Assembly (NCBI GenBank): GCA_013350335.1
Contig: CM023532.1
Span: 38,007,708-38,071,707, forward strand
DNA: 64,000 nucleotides
Direction of reading: 5' to 3'
DNA from: Chimonanthus salicifolius
Lineage: Eukaryota; Streptophyta; Magnoliopsida; Laurales; Calycanthaceae
Shown piece by piece: positions 1-9,768 of this stretch; positions within the stretch are counted from its first letter, which is position 1; every line of letters starts with the position of its first letter. The notes below the pieces were generated by a model. It worked only from the letters and a program-made list of their open reading frames with translations. It had not been told where the DNA came from and did no database searches. The position numbers and the translations under genes are program-made.

Positions 1-338
1 ACACTGTAGTAGTGTGTATAATCTCAATACCGATGCGTATAGCTTGCATGAATAATAATTATAATTATTATAGTTTTTTATTTTTTTAATGAGACTACAA
101 TCAGTGAATGTCTAGACCTTTATGTTATATAAATTTAAAATTTGAATAGTCGATAATAAAAAATGAACAATTAGATAAAGTAAAGATAAAGGGGTGTGTA
201 TTAACATAAATGTGTGGTGTACACAGTCTATATAGTTTTATAATATCTTACGGGAGCCTTTGCATTACTTTTTAGAATGAAAAATAACATTTGTAGTGCA
301 AAACATAAAGCCATATGTCATCTATATAAACATTTATG

Positions 339-661
339 TAGGCTGAAACTCGAGTCGACTCAGGTCGAATTTTAATAAACTCAACTCCACTCTTTGTTAA
401 AATTTAATGAACCTGACTTGACCCAACTTGAATTGCTCACCTTAGTTACTCAATCCAAATCAACCTGAATTTCTAACCCAAGTAAATCTGAGTGTAATTT
501 TATAACTTAGTGCACTCGAGTTGAGCCGAGTTGATTTTAATTTCCTCAACCCAACTTGATCTGAATTTCATACGGGTTTTTATTTTCTCAACCCGACTTG
601 ACTATAAATATACAAATGCATAACCCAAATCCACTGATTTCCGACCCAAGTTTCATCCCTA
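339..661. mobile_element. hAT-like MITE rich in CGAGT/GGGTTG words
   Basis: The ends form an imperfect terminal inverted repeat: TAGGCTGAAACTCGAGTCG on the left and, inverted from the right, TAGGGATGAAACTTGGGTCG. Flanking octamers CATTTATG and CATTTACA match at 6 of 8 positions, as expected for an aged 8-bp hAT target duplication. The interior is degenerate repeats of CCAACTTGA and CTCAACCC type. Similar sequence recurs near 19438, 49126, 25780, 57580 and 61800. No coding capacity. The superfamily assignment is an inference from TIR and TSD. Confidence 0.5.
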
Positions 662-812
662 CATTTACAGAAGTGTGTTATTCAAAATCATATAATAATG
701 TGTAGAAAACATTCATGTATTTATCATATTTGTTAAACGAATAGGAAGATATTCAAACTTAATGTGCATGAACATGCATCTTTCATCTTTGAGTCAAGTT
801 GAAGTATTTAAC

Positions 813-938
813 CTGGAATGAAGAAGTTGAAGCTCCAAAAAGAAAAGACTGAGGAAATTGGCTGCGATGAACAAGACAGCTACTGAAACCAAAAATGTGA
901 AAAACCAGAAGAAATGCAAAGGCCTTCTTCTCCTCCAT
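813..938 (-). CDS. Beta-glucosidase (GH1) gene E, exon 1 only
   Basis: This is the first coding exon of a GH1 beta-glucosidase that continues beyond the left edge of the window. It encodes 42 residues starting MEEKKAFAFLLVFHIFGF, a hydrophobic signal peptide, followed by the GH1 N-terminal motif FPQSFLFGASTSSFQ, whose last Gln corresponds to the glycone-binding Gln of the family. The exon ends CAG followed by a GT donor at 811-812, exactly where exon 1 ends in genes A and B. Exon 2 would be off-window, since intron 1 is about 1.57 kb in gene A and about 1.96 kb in gene B. It cannot be told whether E is a functional gene. No confident TATA box was found in the 250 bp upstream. Confidence 0.8.
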
Positions 939-1728
939 CTTCAATGCTGAGAGCAACTGGGATTTTTTCTTTCTTTCAAACCCAGAAATGTGAGATGATG
1001 AAAGATGACACTGAGTTATGATAAAGAAAAAGGTTTGTATCTTCCTACCATTTTGTCGTTGGGAAAAAAAAAATCCTTCTTTCTTGGATCTTTCTTTTGA
1101 AGACAGGAGGGATGGGAATGTGACACACACAGTCACCGGCATCACAATAATTCCATCTATGACCCATTCTTATAAAATTACTCACGTCTATAATTTTTGA
1201 AGTGGTTAGAGATACTTCAGTTTATACTCGAGGTCTTGACTTATTCGATACATGATTTTTCACTTCAGGTGATGTGGGACTTCTTCTCAACTTCACAATT
1301 TATATTACGAATCAGTTTTTCATGAGTGATAGTCACCATTCGAATTTTTGTTTGACCAGCGATCGAGGTAAAAAAAAAAAAAACCTTATTTACACGTCTC
1401 ATCCTTGAAAATAAAATAAATATATGTTCAAACAAAATTTGATATTAAAAGATAGAGTGATAAACGAAGGAATTTTGAATTCCTCATCACATAAATCGTA
1501 CGTAAAATGGTAGATTTAAATGGAAGTTTTTGTAAGTTCTTAAATAATTTTACTACTGCAATGTAGGACATCTGGATGAGTTCATTAGCTGGTTAATTCA
1601 TGAATATTAGAAGTGTTTGAAAGGATTGGATTGGCCATAATTGTGCCCTACTACCAAATAAATACACAACACTATAAAAATCATTTTATAGAAAAAATAT
1701 AATTAAGCTTCTTTTTCTTTTCTTTTCT

Positions 1729-1850
1729 TTTTTGAATTTATGTGTAGGAAATCGAGGGATATCCAGCGTAAAATCTCTATGGGTGAGTCCTACCTTTAGG
1801 GTACACCAAAGTTAAGTTATGTAGGCTCATTCATTTGGTAGGCGAGTCTC
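1729..1850 (-). repeat. Truncated tRNA-derived SINE, family 1
   Basis: The segment matches the left half of the SINE family seen better at 47543-47697: a T-rich tract (poly-A on the minus strand), then degenerate GGGATATCCAGCGTAAAATC and GTGAGTCC blocks and a GTACACCAAAGTTA block. The tRNA-like head is missing. The rest of 939-2261 is AT-rich and shows no gene. Confidence 0.5.
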
Positions 1851-2523
1851 TCATTTGTTTTACTGATAGTTGTAACATGATACACGTTCAAAAGATTACT
1901 TATAAGGTCCAATTGCATCGAATATTGAAAATGACTGGCTCTTACTAAATTCAAGACAATTTATTTATTAAATATGTTCTTTTGAATGTAATTTAATTAT
2001 TAAATGAGTTAAACATGTCAATTTTTAATTCTACTTGAATTGAATATTATGATCATGTACCATATTTGATTAGGAATGGTTAATTAAAATATAGTATTTC
2101 ATTATATTATTAAATGGCTCATTGGCTCTTACCAAATCCAGAGTTAGTGAATCCTAAATCTGCTGAATCATATTTTAGTTAATTTTTTCTACCCCTGGCC
2201 TGACGGTGAAGGTGCTGGCCTTAGGAAATCAAGTCTTGCAGTCAATTTTTGGTCAACACCTTTGGAGTACTCCCTATTTGGTTATTTCTCATCGATGAAC
2301 TCAGTGTGGGTGTGTAGGAAGGTGTGCACATGTTCTAAAGGATTAATCGGGTGAGACGTTTTTACATCTTCAGTCAAAAAAAAAAAAATACTAGTAAATT
2401 TTTACTGAAATTAGAATCTACAAAATCTAAGGTCAATATATGTGGGCTTAGTAATTTGGGACTTAGAGTGCAAAATAAGATGATTATGATTCTCTACGAT
2501 GAAAATCTCCCTCTTAAAACTCC

Positions 2524-2640
2524 AAGGGGTTGGCCTAGTGGTAAAGATATAGGACTTCAGAATTGAGGTCATAGATTCAATCTCGGAATTGAGTTATGTG
2601 TAAACTTCCTAGCACACAGCAAATAAGTCTATGAGAAAGT
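2524..2640 (+). repeat. SINE, family 2 (tRNA-like head)
   Basis: It starts GGGGTTGGCCTAGTGGTAAAG, which resembles an RNA polymerase III A box, followed 30-40 bp later by a degenerate B box (GAGGTCATAGATTCAATCT). The homologous copy in unit 2 is at 37699-37812, so the insertion predates the duplication. The A-rich tail here is short and degenerate. Confidence 0.55.
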
Positions 2641-3312
2641 AGTCCCTTGAGGTGGAATGAAAATTGAAAAAAAAAATTCAAAAGATCACCACTTGCTGAT
2701 GTGGATTCTTCCGCCATTCAAAATACTGGCCAAAGCGTGTAAGCTCACTTCCACTCACACGAAGAGGCATCATTTTAAATGACATCTCTTAAACAATTAA
2801 TAATTATTTATTTTCATATTTTGGAAATATCCAACAATGACAAGTGATGCAACATGGAAAACAACATTTTAAGACATTCATGAAATCGAACCGGAATCAG
2901 AAATCCGAGCAAGAGATCGAAGAATTATAAAAATTTGTATTTTATTTTATTTCTATTTGTAAGATTGAGATTATTTAGATTTATTATCATTTTTTTTTTA
3001 CTATTTTCGTTTTTATTTTATTTCTATGTTCATGTTGAGGGTTTTCTATATATATATAAAAAAAAAACCCTCTAAATATTGTAATTAGCATATGGATTTA
3101 TGAATGAAAATTGAATTGGGATTTTTCCCCTTATCTCTCTCCCCCTTCTCCTTCCTCTCTCACGTCAGATGGACTCCCAACGATTTCTACTTCTCTTCTC
3201 TGCTTCTTTTGTCTCACGTCTTCCCTCTCTTTCTTCTTTTCTCTGTTTCTCTTCACTCTCTCTGTTCTCTCAGATCTGACCATCATCCCCTAAACCCACT
3301 AAACCACAATCA

Positions 3313-3317
3313 AAATC
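3313..3317. repeat. Target-site duplication of the copia element, left copy
   Basis: AAATC directly precedes the left LTR and is repeated at 9561-9565 after the right LTR. The unoccupied paralogous site in unit 2 reads AAGTC at 38034-38038, between identical flanks. This proves insertion of the whole 6243-bp element at this point. Confidence 0.95.
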
Positions 3318-3597
3318 TGTAGAAATATATATCACATACCACAAAACATCATAACACCGGATTTACGTGGAAAACCCATCAGGGAAAAAACCACGAGAGA
3401 AAGAGAGTATATTATTTCACTGTCAATTTCCATTTACATCAGAGACATATTTATAAGAGAAAATTCAAGTATGAACTCTATTTAGGACTCTGAGACCCCA
3501 TTGAGTTAGAACTCTGTGACCCAATGAAGTTAGGACTCTGAGACCTAATGGAGTTAGGACTCAGAGTCCTACTCATCCTCTCTTTCCTATTTCAACA
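3318..3597 (-). repeat. 3' LTR of the copia element
   Basis: 280 bp. On the minus strand it begins TGTTGAAATAGG and ends TTTCTACA, giving the TG...CA ends typical of LTRs. No difference from 9281-9560 was found by eye. It contains a 23-27-bp imperfect internal repeat of the ACTCTGAGACCCAATGGAGTT type, about four times (3481-3570). Confidence 0.95.
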
Positions 3598-3606
3598 CTC
3601 CCCCTC
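3598..3606 (-). promoter_or_regulatory. Polypurine tract of the copia element
   Basis: On the minus strand the sequence GAGGGGGAG directly abuts the 3' LTR. This is the position and composition expected for the primer of plus-strand DNA synthesis. It overlaps the last codons of gag-pol. Confidence 0.85.
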
Positions 3607-6600
3607 AAGTAGGTGCGAAAATATCGATTGAGCCCAACTTGAACAAAATATCTTGGAATTTAACAGCGGAGAGACTTTTTGTGAAGATATCTGCTAATTG
3701 TTGATCACTGCGAACAAACGGAGTACAAATAACATTAGCTTGCAAATTTTCTCGAACAAAATGACAATCCACCTCAATGTGTTTGGTTCTCTCATGAAAC
3801 ACCGGATTTGAAGCAATGTGAATGGCAGCTTGATTATCACAAAACATTTGCGTTGGCTGATTAGAACCAAAACCCAAATCTTGTAATAAGGACCGAAGCC
3901 AAATAACTTCACTGGTGGTTAAGGCCATTGCACGATATTCTGCTTCTGCACTTGATCTTGCAACAACACTCTGTTTTTTACTTTTCCAAGTTACCAGATT
4001 ACCTCCCACAAAAGTACAATATCCTGTTGTAGATCGCCGATCAACCGGACAACCTGCCCAATCAGCATCAGTGTAAGCAGTAATGGAACTATTTCCATTC
4101 TTCCGCATCCATATTCCCCTTCCTGGAGAACCCTTCAGATATTGTAAAATTCGATTAACAGCATTCATGTGAGTAACTGTAGGTGCATGCATAAATCTGC
4201 TGACTAGACTGACTGCATAGGAAATATCTGGCCTAGTGATCGTAAGATAAATCAATCGACCAACCAACCTTTGAAACTGACCAATATCAGATAACAATTC
4301 TCCATCATTGTCAAGCTTACCTCCACTGTCAATTGGAGTATCTGATGGTTTAACTCCCATCTTTCCAATATCCTGCAACAGGTCCAGCACATATTTTCTT
4401 TGATTAAGGAATATGCCCTTCTTTGAGTAGGCAACTTCTAATCCAAGAAAATATTTTAACACTCCCAGATCTTTGATGGCAAATCTCTTGTGCAGTAGAG
4501 TCTTAAGTCTTGTAATTTCATTTTTGTCATCACCTGTGATCACTATATCATCAACATATACTAAAACAACAGTTGTACCACACATACCTTTTTTTACAAA
4601 CAACGAAGAATCAGCCGCACTCCTTTTAAGTCCATTACTCATGAGAACAGAACTGAGCTTAGCATACCACGCACGGGGAGATTGCTTAAGTCCATATATG
4701 GCCTTTTTCAGCTTACACACAAATCCAACTTTGGATTCTTGTGAATGTCCTGGTGGAACACTCATGTATACCTCTTCTTCTAGGTCACCATGCAAGAAAG
4801 CATTTTTTACATCCATCTGAGATAATTTCCAACCCTGATTTGCTGCTAACGAGAGAATCACTCGAAAAGTGTTCATCTTTGCAACAGGTGCAAAAGTCTC
4901 TGTGTAATCTTCTCCATATGTTTGTGTAAAACCTCTGGCAACCAGTCTTGCCTTGTGTCGCTCCACAGTTCCATCACTTTTATATTTGATTTTGTATATC
5001 CAACGACACCCAACTGTCTTCTTTCCGATAGGTAACTTGACTATATTCCAAGTTTTATTATCATCAAGTGCTTGCAATTCTTCTTTCATTGCCTGTCGCC
5101 AAACAGATATGGAATTAGCTTCACGAAATGTCTTTGGTTCTTGTTCACTGGACATCGCACTCAAGAAAGCCAAATGAGACGGAGAAACATTATCATATGT
5201 CAGAGTAGTCTCCATTGGGTATGATACAGCATGGTAAGTGAAGAAATCTTTCATTCCTTTTGGAGGACGAGTCTCTCTACTCGATCTCCGTAATGGAAGA
5301 GGAGGAGCCGGTATGTCAGTTGGTGGAGAAATCGGCTGAATTATTGCAGATGTAGTCTCAGTAGAAGCTGTTGGTATTTCAATTGCTGCAGACATTGGTT
5401 GGTTATCTGGAGATATAATCACTGTATTTCTGCTACACGAGATATCATCAGTTACAGTAGGAAGAGGTACCAAATCAGATAAGTTCTCCCCCTGGGACCG
5501 ATTCCCAGAATCACTATGAACTGAGAAATACACTTCAGATTCAGCGAAGCGCACATCACGGGAGACAATGAGCTTGCGAGATGCTGGGTCATAACAAATG
5601 TACCCTTTCTGTGAAGAAGAATAGCCGAAAAAGACACATCTGACAGATCTGGCATCTAACTTGTCACGATGAAGAGGTTGGCGGTGGACATAACAGACAC
5701 ACCCAAACACACGCAGATGTGACAAATCAATCTTTCTATTCTTCAGCATTTCCAATGGTGATTTAAAATTGTTAACCCGACTAGGAAGTCGATTAATCAA
5801 ATAGATGGCCGTCAGAACACCATGGGACCAGTACTGCTTAGGAATATGCATTTGAAACATAAGAGCTCGTGCAGTTTCTAAGATGTGACGGTTTTTCCGT
5901 TCTGACACACCATTCTGTTGTGGTGTACCCACGCAGCTAGTTTGATGAATGATGCCTTGGCTATGAAAATATTCGGCGAAATTAGCATTGACATATTCAG
6001 TGCCATTGTCAGAGCGGAAAATTTTCACGTTGGCATGAAACTGGGTAGTGATCATGTTGTGAAAGGCTTTGAAAGCAAGAAACACCTCATTCTTAGATTT
6101 GAGTAAGTACAACCATGTAACACGAGTACAATCATCAATGAATAAAACAAAATATTTATAACCATCATAAGAAGCAACTGGAGCACTCCATACATCAGAA
6201 TGAATCAAATCAAAATGTTCAACAGATTTAGAACTAGAAGAAACAAATGGTAAACGAGTTTGTTTAGAAAATTGACAGACATCACAAACACTAGACGGAA
6301 CAGAAATAGAAGGAAAAAGATAAGACAAAATACGACTTGAAGGATGTCCAAGCCGTTGATGCAGGATGTGACTCTCTACTAAGTTCGTGGCTTTGTAGGC
6401 CTTAGTAGGTGAATGTAGCAAGTATAACCCATTGGAATACGTGCCTTTACCAATCGTCCTCTTGGAAGTTCGATCCTGAAATATGACAGAGTTAGGAGAA
6501 AAAATGACATCACAGTTCAAAGCATTAGTAAGTTTTCCAACAGACATGAGTTGAGTTGGAAAAGAAGGGACAACAAGAGCAGTAGAAGAGACGCTATTTG

Positions 6601-7828
6601 AAAAAAAATCAATCTGACCACGGCCGGCCACAGGAACCACAGTGCCATTGGCTAGATAGACATCATGTTTACGGGATGATGTGGAAAAATCAGACACAGA
6701 AGAAGGAGAATTAGCCATATGATCAGTAGCACCAGAGTCAATAATCCAAGAATGACCAGTACAATGGGAAGCAAGAGACGTATGAATGGTACCTGCTGTA
6801 TGAGACTGGGAAGCAAGAGACGCATGAATGGTACCTGCTGTATGAGACGAGGAAGACGGATTTGTAGAAGGCAAAGACTGACGTAGATCGCATAGGATTT
6901 GACTCAACTGATCTAGAGTGGTGGAAGTATCTGCGACATTAGCCTTGGCTCTCCTTTTTGCTTCAAAGTTTGGTTTGAGATGAGGATGTAACAACCAACA
7001 ACGTTCTTTGGAGTGCCCAACTTTGCCACAATGATCACAACGAATAGTGTCCCGTCGGCCTTTATTTGGAAAATGAACCTTCTTCTTCTCAGACTCAGAG
7101 GAGGGTCGGCGCTCATTTTTATGAGTCACAAAAGCACTGGAAGAGTTCTCAGAGGATGGAGCAGCATTCATAGTTTCTTGTCGCGTTTCTTCGCGTTGAA
7201 TGATAGCACAAACAGCGATCCAAGAGGGTAGCGGATCAGTCATAAGTATGTTACTCCGCAAATATTCATATTTTGGCCCCAGGGCCCGAAGTAAAGAGAA
7301 AACTTGGTCTTCTTCATCTCGGTGCAAAAGAGTCTGTGCATCAGTGGTATGAGGACGATATAAATGTAGCTCATCCCATAGCCTTTTCATATGGCCAGTA
7401 AGATCGCAAAATTTCTGTTCGCCCTGTAGTGCAGTCGCAATCTCATTTTGAAGCTGAAACACCCGAGCAATATTATTTCGACTACCATACATACCGGTCA
7501 CAGAATCCCATAATTCTTTTGCAGAATCGGAGAATGTAAAAATTCCAGCAATGTTGGGTTCCATAGAATTAAGAAGCCATGATCGAACCAGTTGATCATT
7601 AGATAGCCAAGTATCATAAGCAGAGTCAGTATTTGCGTCTTCTGAAGTAGTAGCTGAAGCCTTAGATGCGGAGACAGGTGTAGGAGGCACAATCTTGCCA
7701 TTGATAAACCCCAACTTTTTCTTACTACCAAGAGATAAGTGAACAGCCCGAGACCAGAGAACATAATTATTTGTATTCAAAAGGACAGAAGAAAGTTTCA
7801 GACTGGGATTGCAGTCGGAATCACCCAT
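3605..7828 (-). CDS. Copia Gag-Pol polyprotein, 1407 aa
   Basis: One unbroken frame encodes the whole replication machinery. In order: Gag with the zinc knuckle C-X2-C-X4-H-X4-C (Cys264 to Cys277); aspartic protease DSGA (Asp364); GAG-pre-integrase HxxxH/CDVC region (about 487-518); integrase catalytic Asp545, Asp607, Glu643 with DD35E spacing; reverse transcriptase with QMDVKNAFLHG (about 1004-1014) and YVDD at 1091-1094; RNase H with TDADWAG (Asp1254), AEAEYRA and CDNQAA (Asp1331). The start MGDSDCNP was chosen because it begins Gag-like sequence; the frame stays open 112 codons further upstream (to 8164), but that part includes a poly-Lys run from a poly-A tract. Residues 328-355 hold a 14-residue direct repeat between Gag and protease. 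The intact motifs and domain order int-RT support Ty1/copia; I do not assign a lineage. Confidence 0.95.
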   Translation of the reverse strand: MGDSDCNPSLKLSSVLLNTNNYVLWSRAVHLSLGSKKKLGFINGKIVPPTPVSASKASATTSEDANTDSAYDTWLSNDQLVRSWLLNSMEPNIAGIFTFSDSAKELWDSVTGMYGSRNNIARVFQLQNEIATALQGEQKFCDLTGHMKRLWDELHLYRPHTTDAQTLLHRDEEDQVFSLLRALGPKYEYLRSNILMTDPLPSWIAVCAIIQREETRQETMNAAPSSENSSSAFVTHKNERRPSSESEKKKVHFPNKGRRDTIRCDHCGKVGHSKERCWLLHPHLKPNFEAKRRAKANVADTSTTLDQLSQILCDLRQSLPSTNPSSSSHTAGTIHASLASQSHTAGTIHTSLASHCTGHSWIIDSGATDHMANSPSSVSDFSTSSRKHDVYLANGTVVPVAGRGQIDFFSNSVSSTALVVPSFPTQLMSVGKLTNALNCDVIFSPNSVIFQDRTSKRTIGKGTYSNGLYLLHSPTKAYKATNLVESHILHQRLGHPSSRILSYLFPSISVPSSVCDVCQFSKQTRLPFVSSSSKSVEHFDLIHSDVWSAPVASYDGYKYFVLFIDDCTRVTWLYLLKSKNEVFLAFKAFHNMITTQFHANVKIFRSDNGTEYVNANFAEYFHSQGIIHQTSCVGTPQQNGVSERKNRHILETARALMFQMHIPKQYWSHGVLTAIYLINRLPSRVNNFKSPLEMLKNRKIDLSHLRVFGCVCYVHRQPLHRDKLDARSVRCVFFGYSSSQKGYICYDPASRKLIVSRDVRFAESEVYFSVHSDSGNRSQGENLSDLVPLPTVTDDISCSRNTVIISPDNQPMSAAIEIPTASTETTSAIIQPISPPTDIPAPPLPLRRSSRETRPPKGMKDFFTYHAVSYPMETTLTYDNVSPSHLAFLSAMSSEQEPKTFREANSISVWRQAMKEELQALDDNKTWNIVKLPIGKKTVGCRWIYKIKYKSDGTVERHKARLVARGFTQTYGEDYTETFAPVAKMNTFRVILSLAANQGWKLSQMDVKNAFLHGDLEEEVYMSVPPGHSQESKVGFVCKLKKAIYGLKQSPRAWYAKLSSVLMSNGLKRSAADSSLFVKKGMCGTTVVLVYVDDIVITGDDKNEITRLKTLLHKRFAIKDLGVLKYFLGLEVAYSKKGIFLNQRKYVLDLLQDIGKMGVKPSDTPIDSGGKLDNDGELLSDIGQFQRLVGRLIYLTITRPDISYAVSLVSRFMHAPTVTHMNAVNRILQYLKGSPGRGIWMRKNGNSSITAYTDADWAGCPVDRRSTTGYCTFVGGNLVTWKSKKQSVVARSSAEAEYRAMALTTSEVIWLRSLLQDLGFGSNQPTQMFCDNQAAIHIASNPVFHERTKHIEVDCHFVRENLQANVICTPFVRSDQQLADIFTKSLSAVKFQDILFKLGSIDIFAPT

Positions 7829-9271
7829 CGAGCGGTGCTGGGTGCAGAGCTTGTTTAGATAGAGAGGCAGAACAACTGCAAACAAAAAAACACAATCAGT
7901 TTGTAATAATTTATTTTTTTTTTTTATTTTTTTTTTTTTTTTTTTTAAAATTAGGTAGAAGCTCCCGGGTCCACTGCAGCAGCGTCTGGGTGGAGAGAGC
8001 AGCAGATCGCCAGCAACAATCTGAGACCGGATTTGGAGAGCTGCAGCCGGTCGTCGGATGCCGGTCCCCGACTGGAAGAGCTGCCGATGGAAGATACCAG
8101 ATCTGAAGAGCGGCAGGCGGTAGATACTGACTGGAAACTCCCTTTTTGAATGACAATTCCACACAACGCTGACAGCAGATACTCAGCCCCCTTTGATAAC
8201 CAATCTGCTGCAGTGTGTCTTCTTCCTCTCGGTACAAATCTGCAGAGAAGACCCAATCTGCTGCGAGCCTTGCTGCTCTCTATGAACGCTGACGGTAGCC
8301 AAAAAGCGATCCCCAACAGCAACAATCGGAGTCGGAGCTAGAAATGGAGAGTCGAATCGGCGAGAAGGCGAGATCTGAATCGAGAAACCCGATCTGAGAT
8401 CTGGGCAGTGAAGCAGTAGATCGGGCCGGCACTCTCAGATGCGAAAACAGCAGCAGGCTGTGAGCTCAGGCGACGGACGGTCGAAGGGGCAGTGCGGAAT
8501 CCAAATCGGAGTAGGACAGCGAGAACAGGACAGCAGAAGACGGAGTCAGCAGCAAGAAGCTGAATCTGTATGATGCCGAGGACGGTGATGCAGCGGAGAT
8601 GTGTCGCGGAAGACTGAAGGGTGCAGGCGGAAGAACAAATCGGAATCAGAGACGCCGGACGCGATGGGCCGAAGCAGCAAGAAGTTGCTAAGGGCGTCGG
8701 AGACGACGTCAAGCTCAGCAGTTGCAGATCTGTGCAAAAATCACCTCAGATCTGAGGCAGAATGGCAACCGGCGCGGAACCAGATCTGAAAGACTCGAGA
8801 GACGGCGGCAGCGAAATCCAACTCCGGCGGCAGCACGAGTGGATCGGCGGGGTCTGAACAGATCGACCGGATCTGTACGCCAGAGCTGTAAACGTCAGAT
8901 CTGGCCGTGAGTGAGGCACACGAGATGCACAGTAGCCGAGCAGAGAGAGTCGTCGGCGAGGCACAGAGAAGATTCCGGCGGCTGAAGGGCAGATCAGACC
9001 TGAGAGATCGGGAGAAGATGCCGACAGATATGCGCTCGGCGGCGGAGGGACGTCCGGCAGTAACAAGCGGCGGCAATCAGATCTCAACCAGTGGTCTAGC
9101 AAATGAGAGTTGCTGTAGCAAATGAGCCCTCTCACCGTGGGCTTGAAAAGTTTTTTTTTTTTTTTTTTTTTGTGGATTTGGGTCAAATCTCCTGTATTAC
9201 AGAAGCACAGTGACAAGAGGTGCTGAAAAAAAAATTCGGCTGTTTGATTCCGACGTAGGATCGAATTCTGA
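7829..9271 (-). other. Long GC-rich 5' leader of the copia element
   Basis: This stretch lies between primer site and Gag start and is far more GC-rich than the rest of the window. It is bounded by two A-tracts on the minus strand (T runs at about 9150-9171 and 7914-7947). The octamer CAGATCTG or a one-base variant recurs at about 8098, 8370, 8725, 8747, 8781, 8896 and 9078. Open frames of 108-156 codons exist on both strands, but none resembles a known protein and they overlap each other. Just before Gag, the minus strand reads a pyrimidine-rich TTTTTTTGTTTGCAG, a plausible 3' splice site about 50 nt from the Gag ATG. Confidence 0.7.
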
Positions 9272-9280
9272 CTGATACCA
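9272..9280 (-). promoter_or_regulatory. Primer-binding site (initiator tRNA-Met)
   Basis: On the minus strand TGGTATCAG immediately follows the 5' LTR. It is complementary to the 3' end of plant initiator methionyl-tRNA, the usual primer of plant copia elements. The match stops after nine bases (the canonical continuation is AGC; here it is TCA). Confidence 0.88.
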
Positions 9281-9560
9281 TGTAGAAATATATATCACAT
9301 ACCACAAAACATCATAACACCGGATTTACGTGGAAAACCCATCAGGGAAAAAACCACGAGAGAAAGAGAGTATATTATTTCACTGTCAATTTCCATTTAC
9401 ATCAGAGACATATTTATAAGAGAAAATTCAAGTATGAACTCTATTTAGGACTCTGAGACCCCATTGAGTTAGAACTCTGTGACCCAATGAAGTTAGGACT
9501 CTGAGACCTAATGGAGTTAGGACTCAGAGTCCTACTCATCCTCTCTTTCCTATTTCAACA
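9281..9560 (-). repeat. 5' LTR of the copia element
   Basis: 280 bp with no difference by eye from the 3' LTR at 3318-3597. It is followed by the AAATC target duplication (9561-9565). As the upstream LTR it should hold the element's promoter; a clear TATA box could not be singled out with confidence. Confidence 0.95.
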
Positions 9561-9642
9561 AAATCATATAGGGAGGAACAAAAACAGAGACAGACAAATG
9601 CATTTTTAAATTTCAGTGCAAACGGAAGTTTGATCTGTTTAC

Positions 9643-9768
9643 CTGAAATGATGAAGTTGCAGCCCCAAAAAGGAACGACTGAGGAAATTGGCCACGTTGC
9701 AAAAAGCAGCTAATGGAGCCAAAGAGATGAAAGATTAAGACAAATGCAAAGGCTTTCTTCTTCATCAT
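9643..9768 (-). pseudogene. Orphan exon 1 of a GH1 beta-glucosidase (C)
   Basis: The exon encodes a 42-residue signal peptide plus GH1 start (MMKKKAFAFVLIFHLFG ... FLFGAATSSFQ), ending CAG with a GT donor at 9641-9642. It is the unit-1 counterpart of exon 1 of pseudogene D (38116-38241). No exon 2 follows: the next DNA on the minus strand is the copia element, then unit-1 intron sequence to 2262, then unrelated DNA. Compared with unit 2, about 65 bp just upstream are missing, including the TATA-like stretch (junction near 9877). It therefore lacks both promoter core and gene body and is a dead remnant created by the duplication breakpoint. The reading frame itself is undamaged. Confidence 0.9.

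Larger units (their letters stand above)
3318..9560 (-). mobile_element. Complete Ty1/copia LTR retrotransposon
   Basis: This is a 6243-bp element with 280-bp LTRs at both ends, a primer-binding site, a polypurine tract, one uninterrupted gag-pol frame and a 5-bp target duplication. Everything needed for autonomous copia retrotransposition is visible. It reads on the minus strand, so the 5' LTR is the right-hand one. The LTRs show no difference by eye, so the insertion is recent. It landed in unit 1 next to orphan exon C, in what was intron 1 of that gene. The leader between primer site and gag start is unusually long (about 1.44 kb) and GC-rich. Confidence 0.97.

Noticed and set aside
3104..3322. 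Plus-strand 72- and 60-codon frames here and at 37826-38186
   Set aside because: Both lie in a CT-rich stretch of intron 1 of the C/D gene and owe their length to pyrimidine-rich DNA without stop codons.
7829..8164. N-terminal 112-residue extension of the copia polyprotein
   Set aside because: The frame is open, but it runs through a poly-A tract giving a poly-Lys block and has no Gag similarity. MGDSDCNP at 7828 begins recognisable Gag sequence.
8338..9216. Several 60-156-codon frames on both strands of the copia leader
   Set aside because: They are Arg/Ser/Pro-rich, overlap each other, and follow from high GC content. No motif or start context supports translation.
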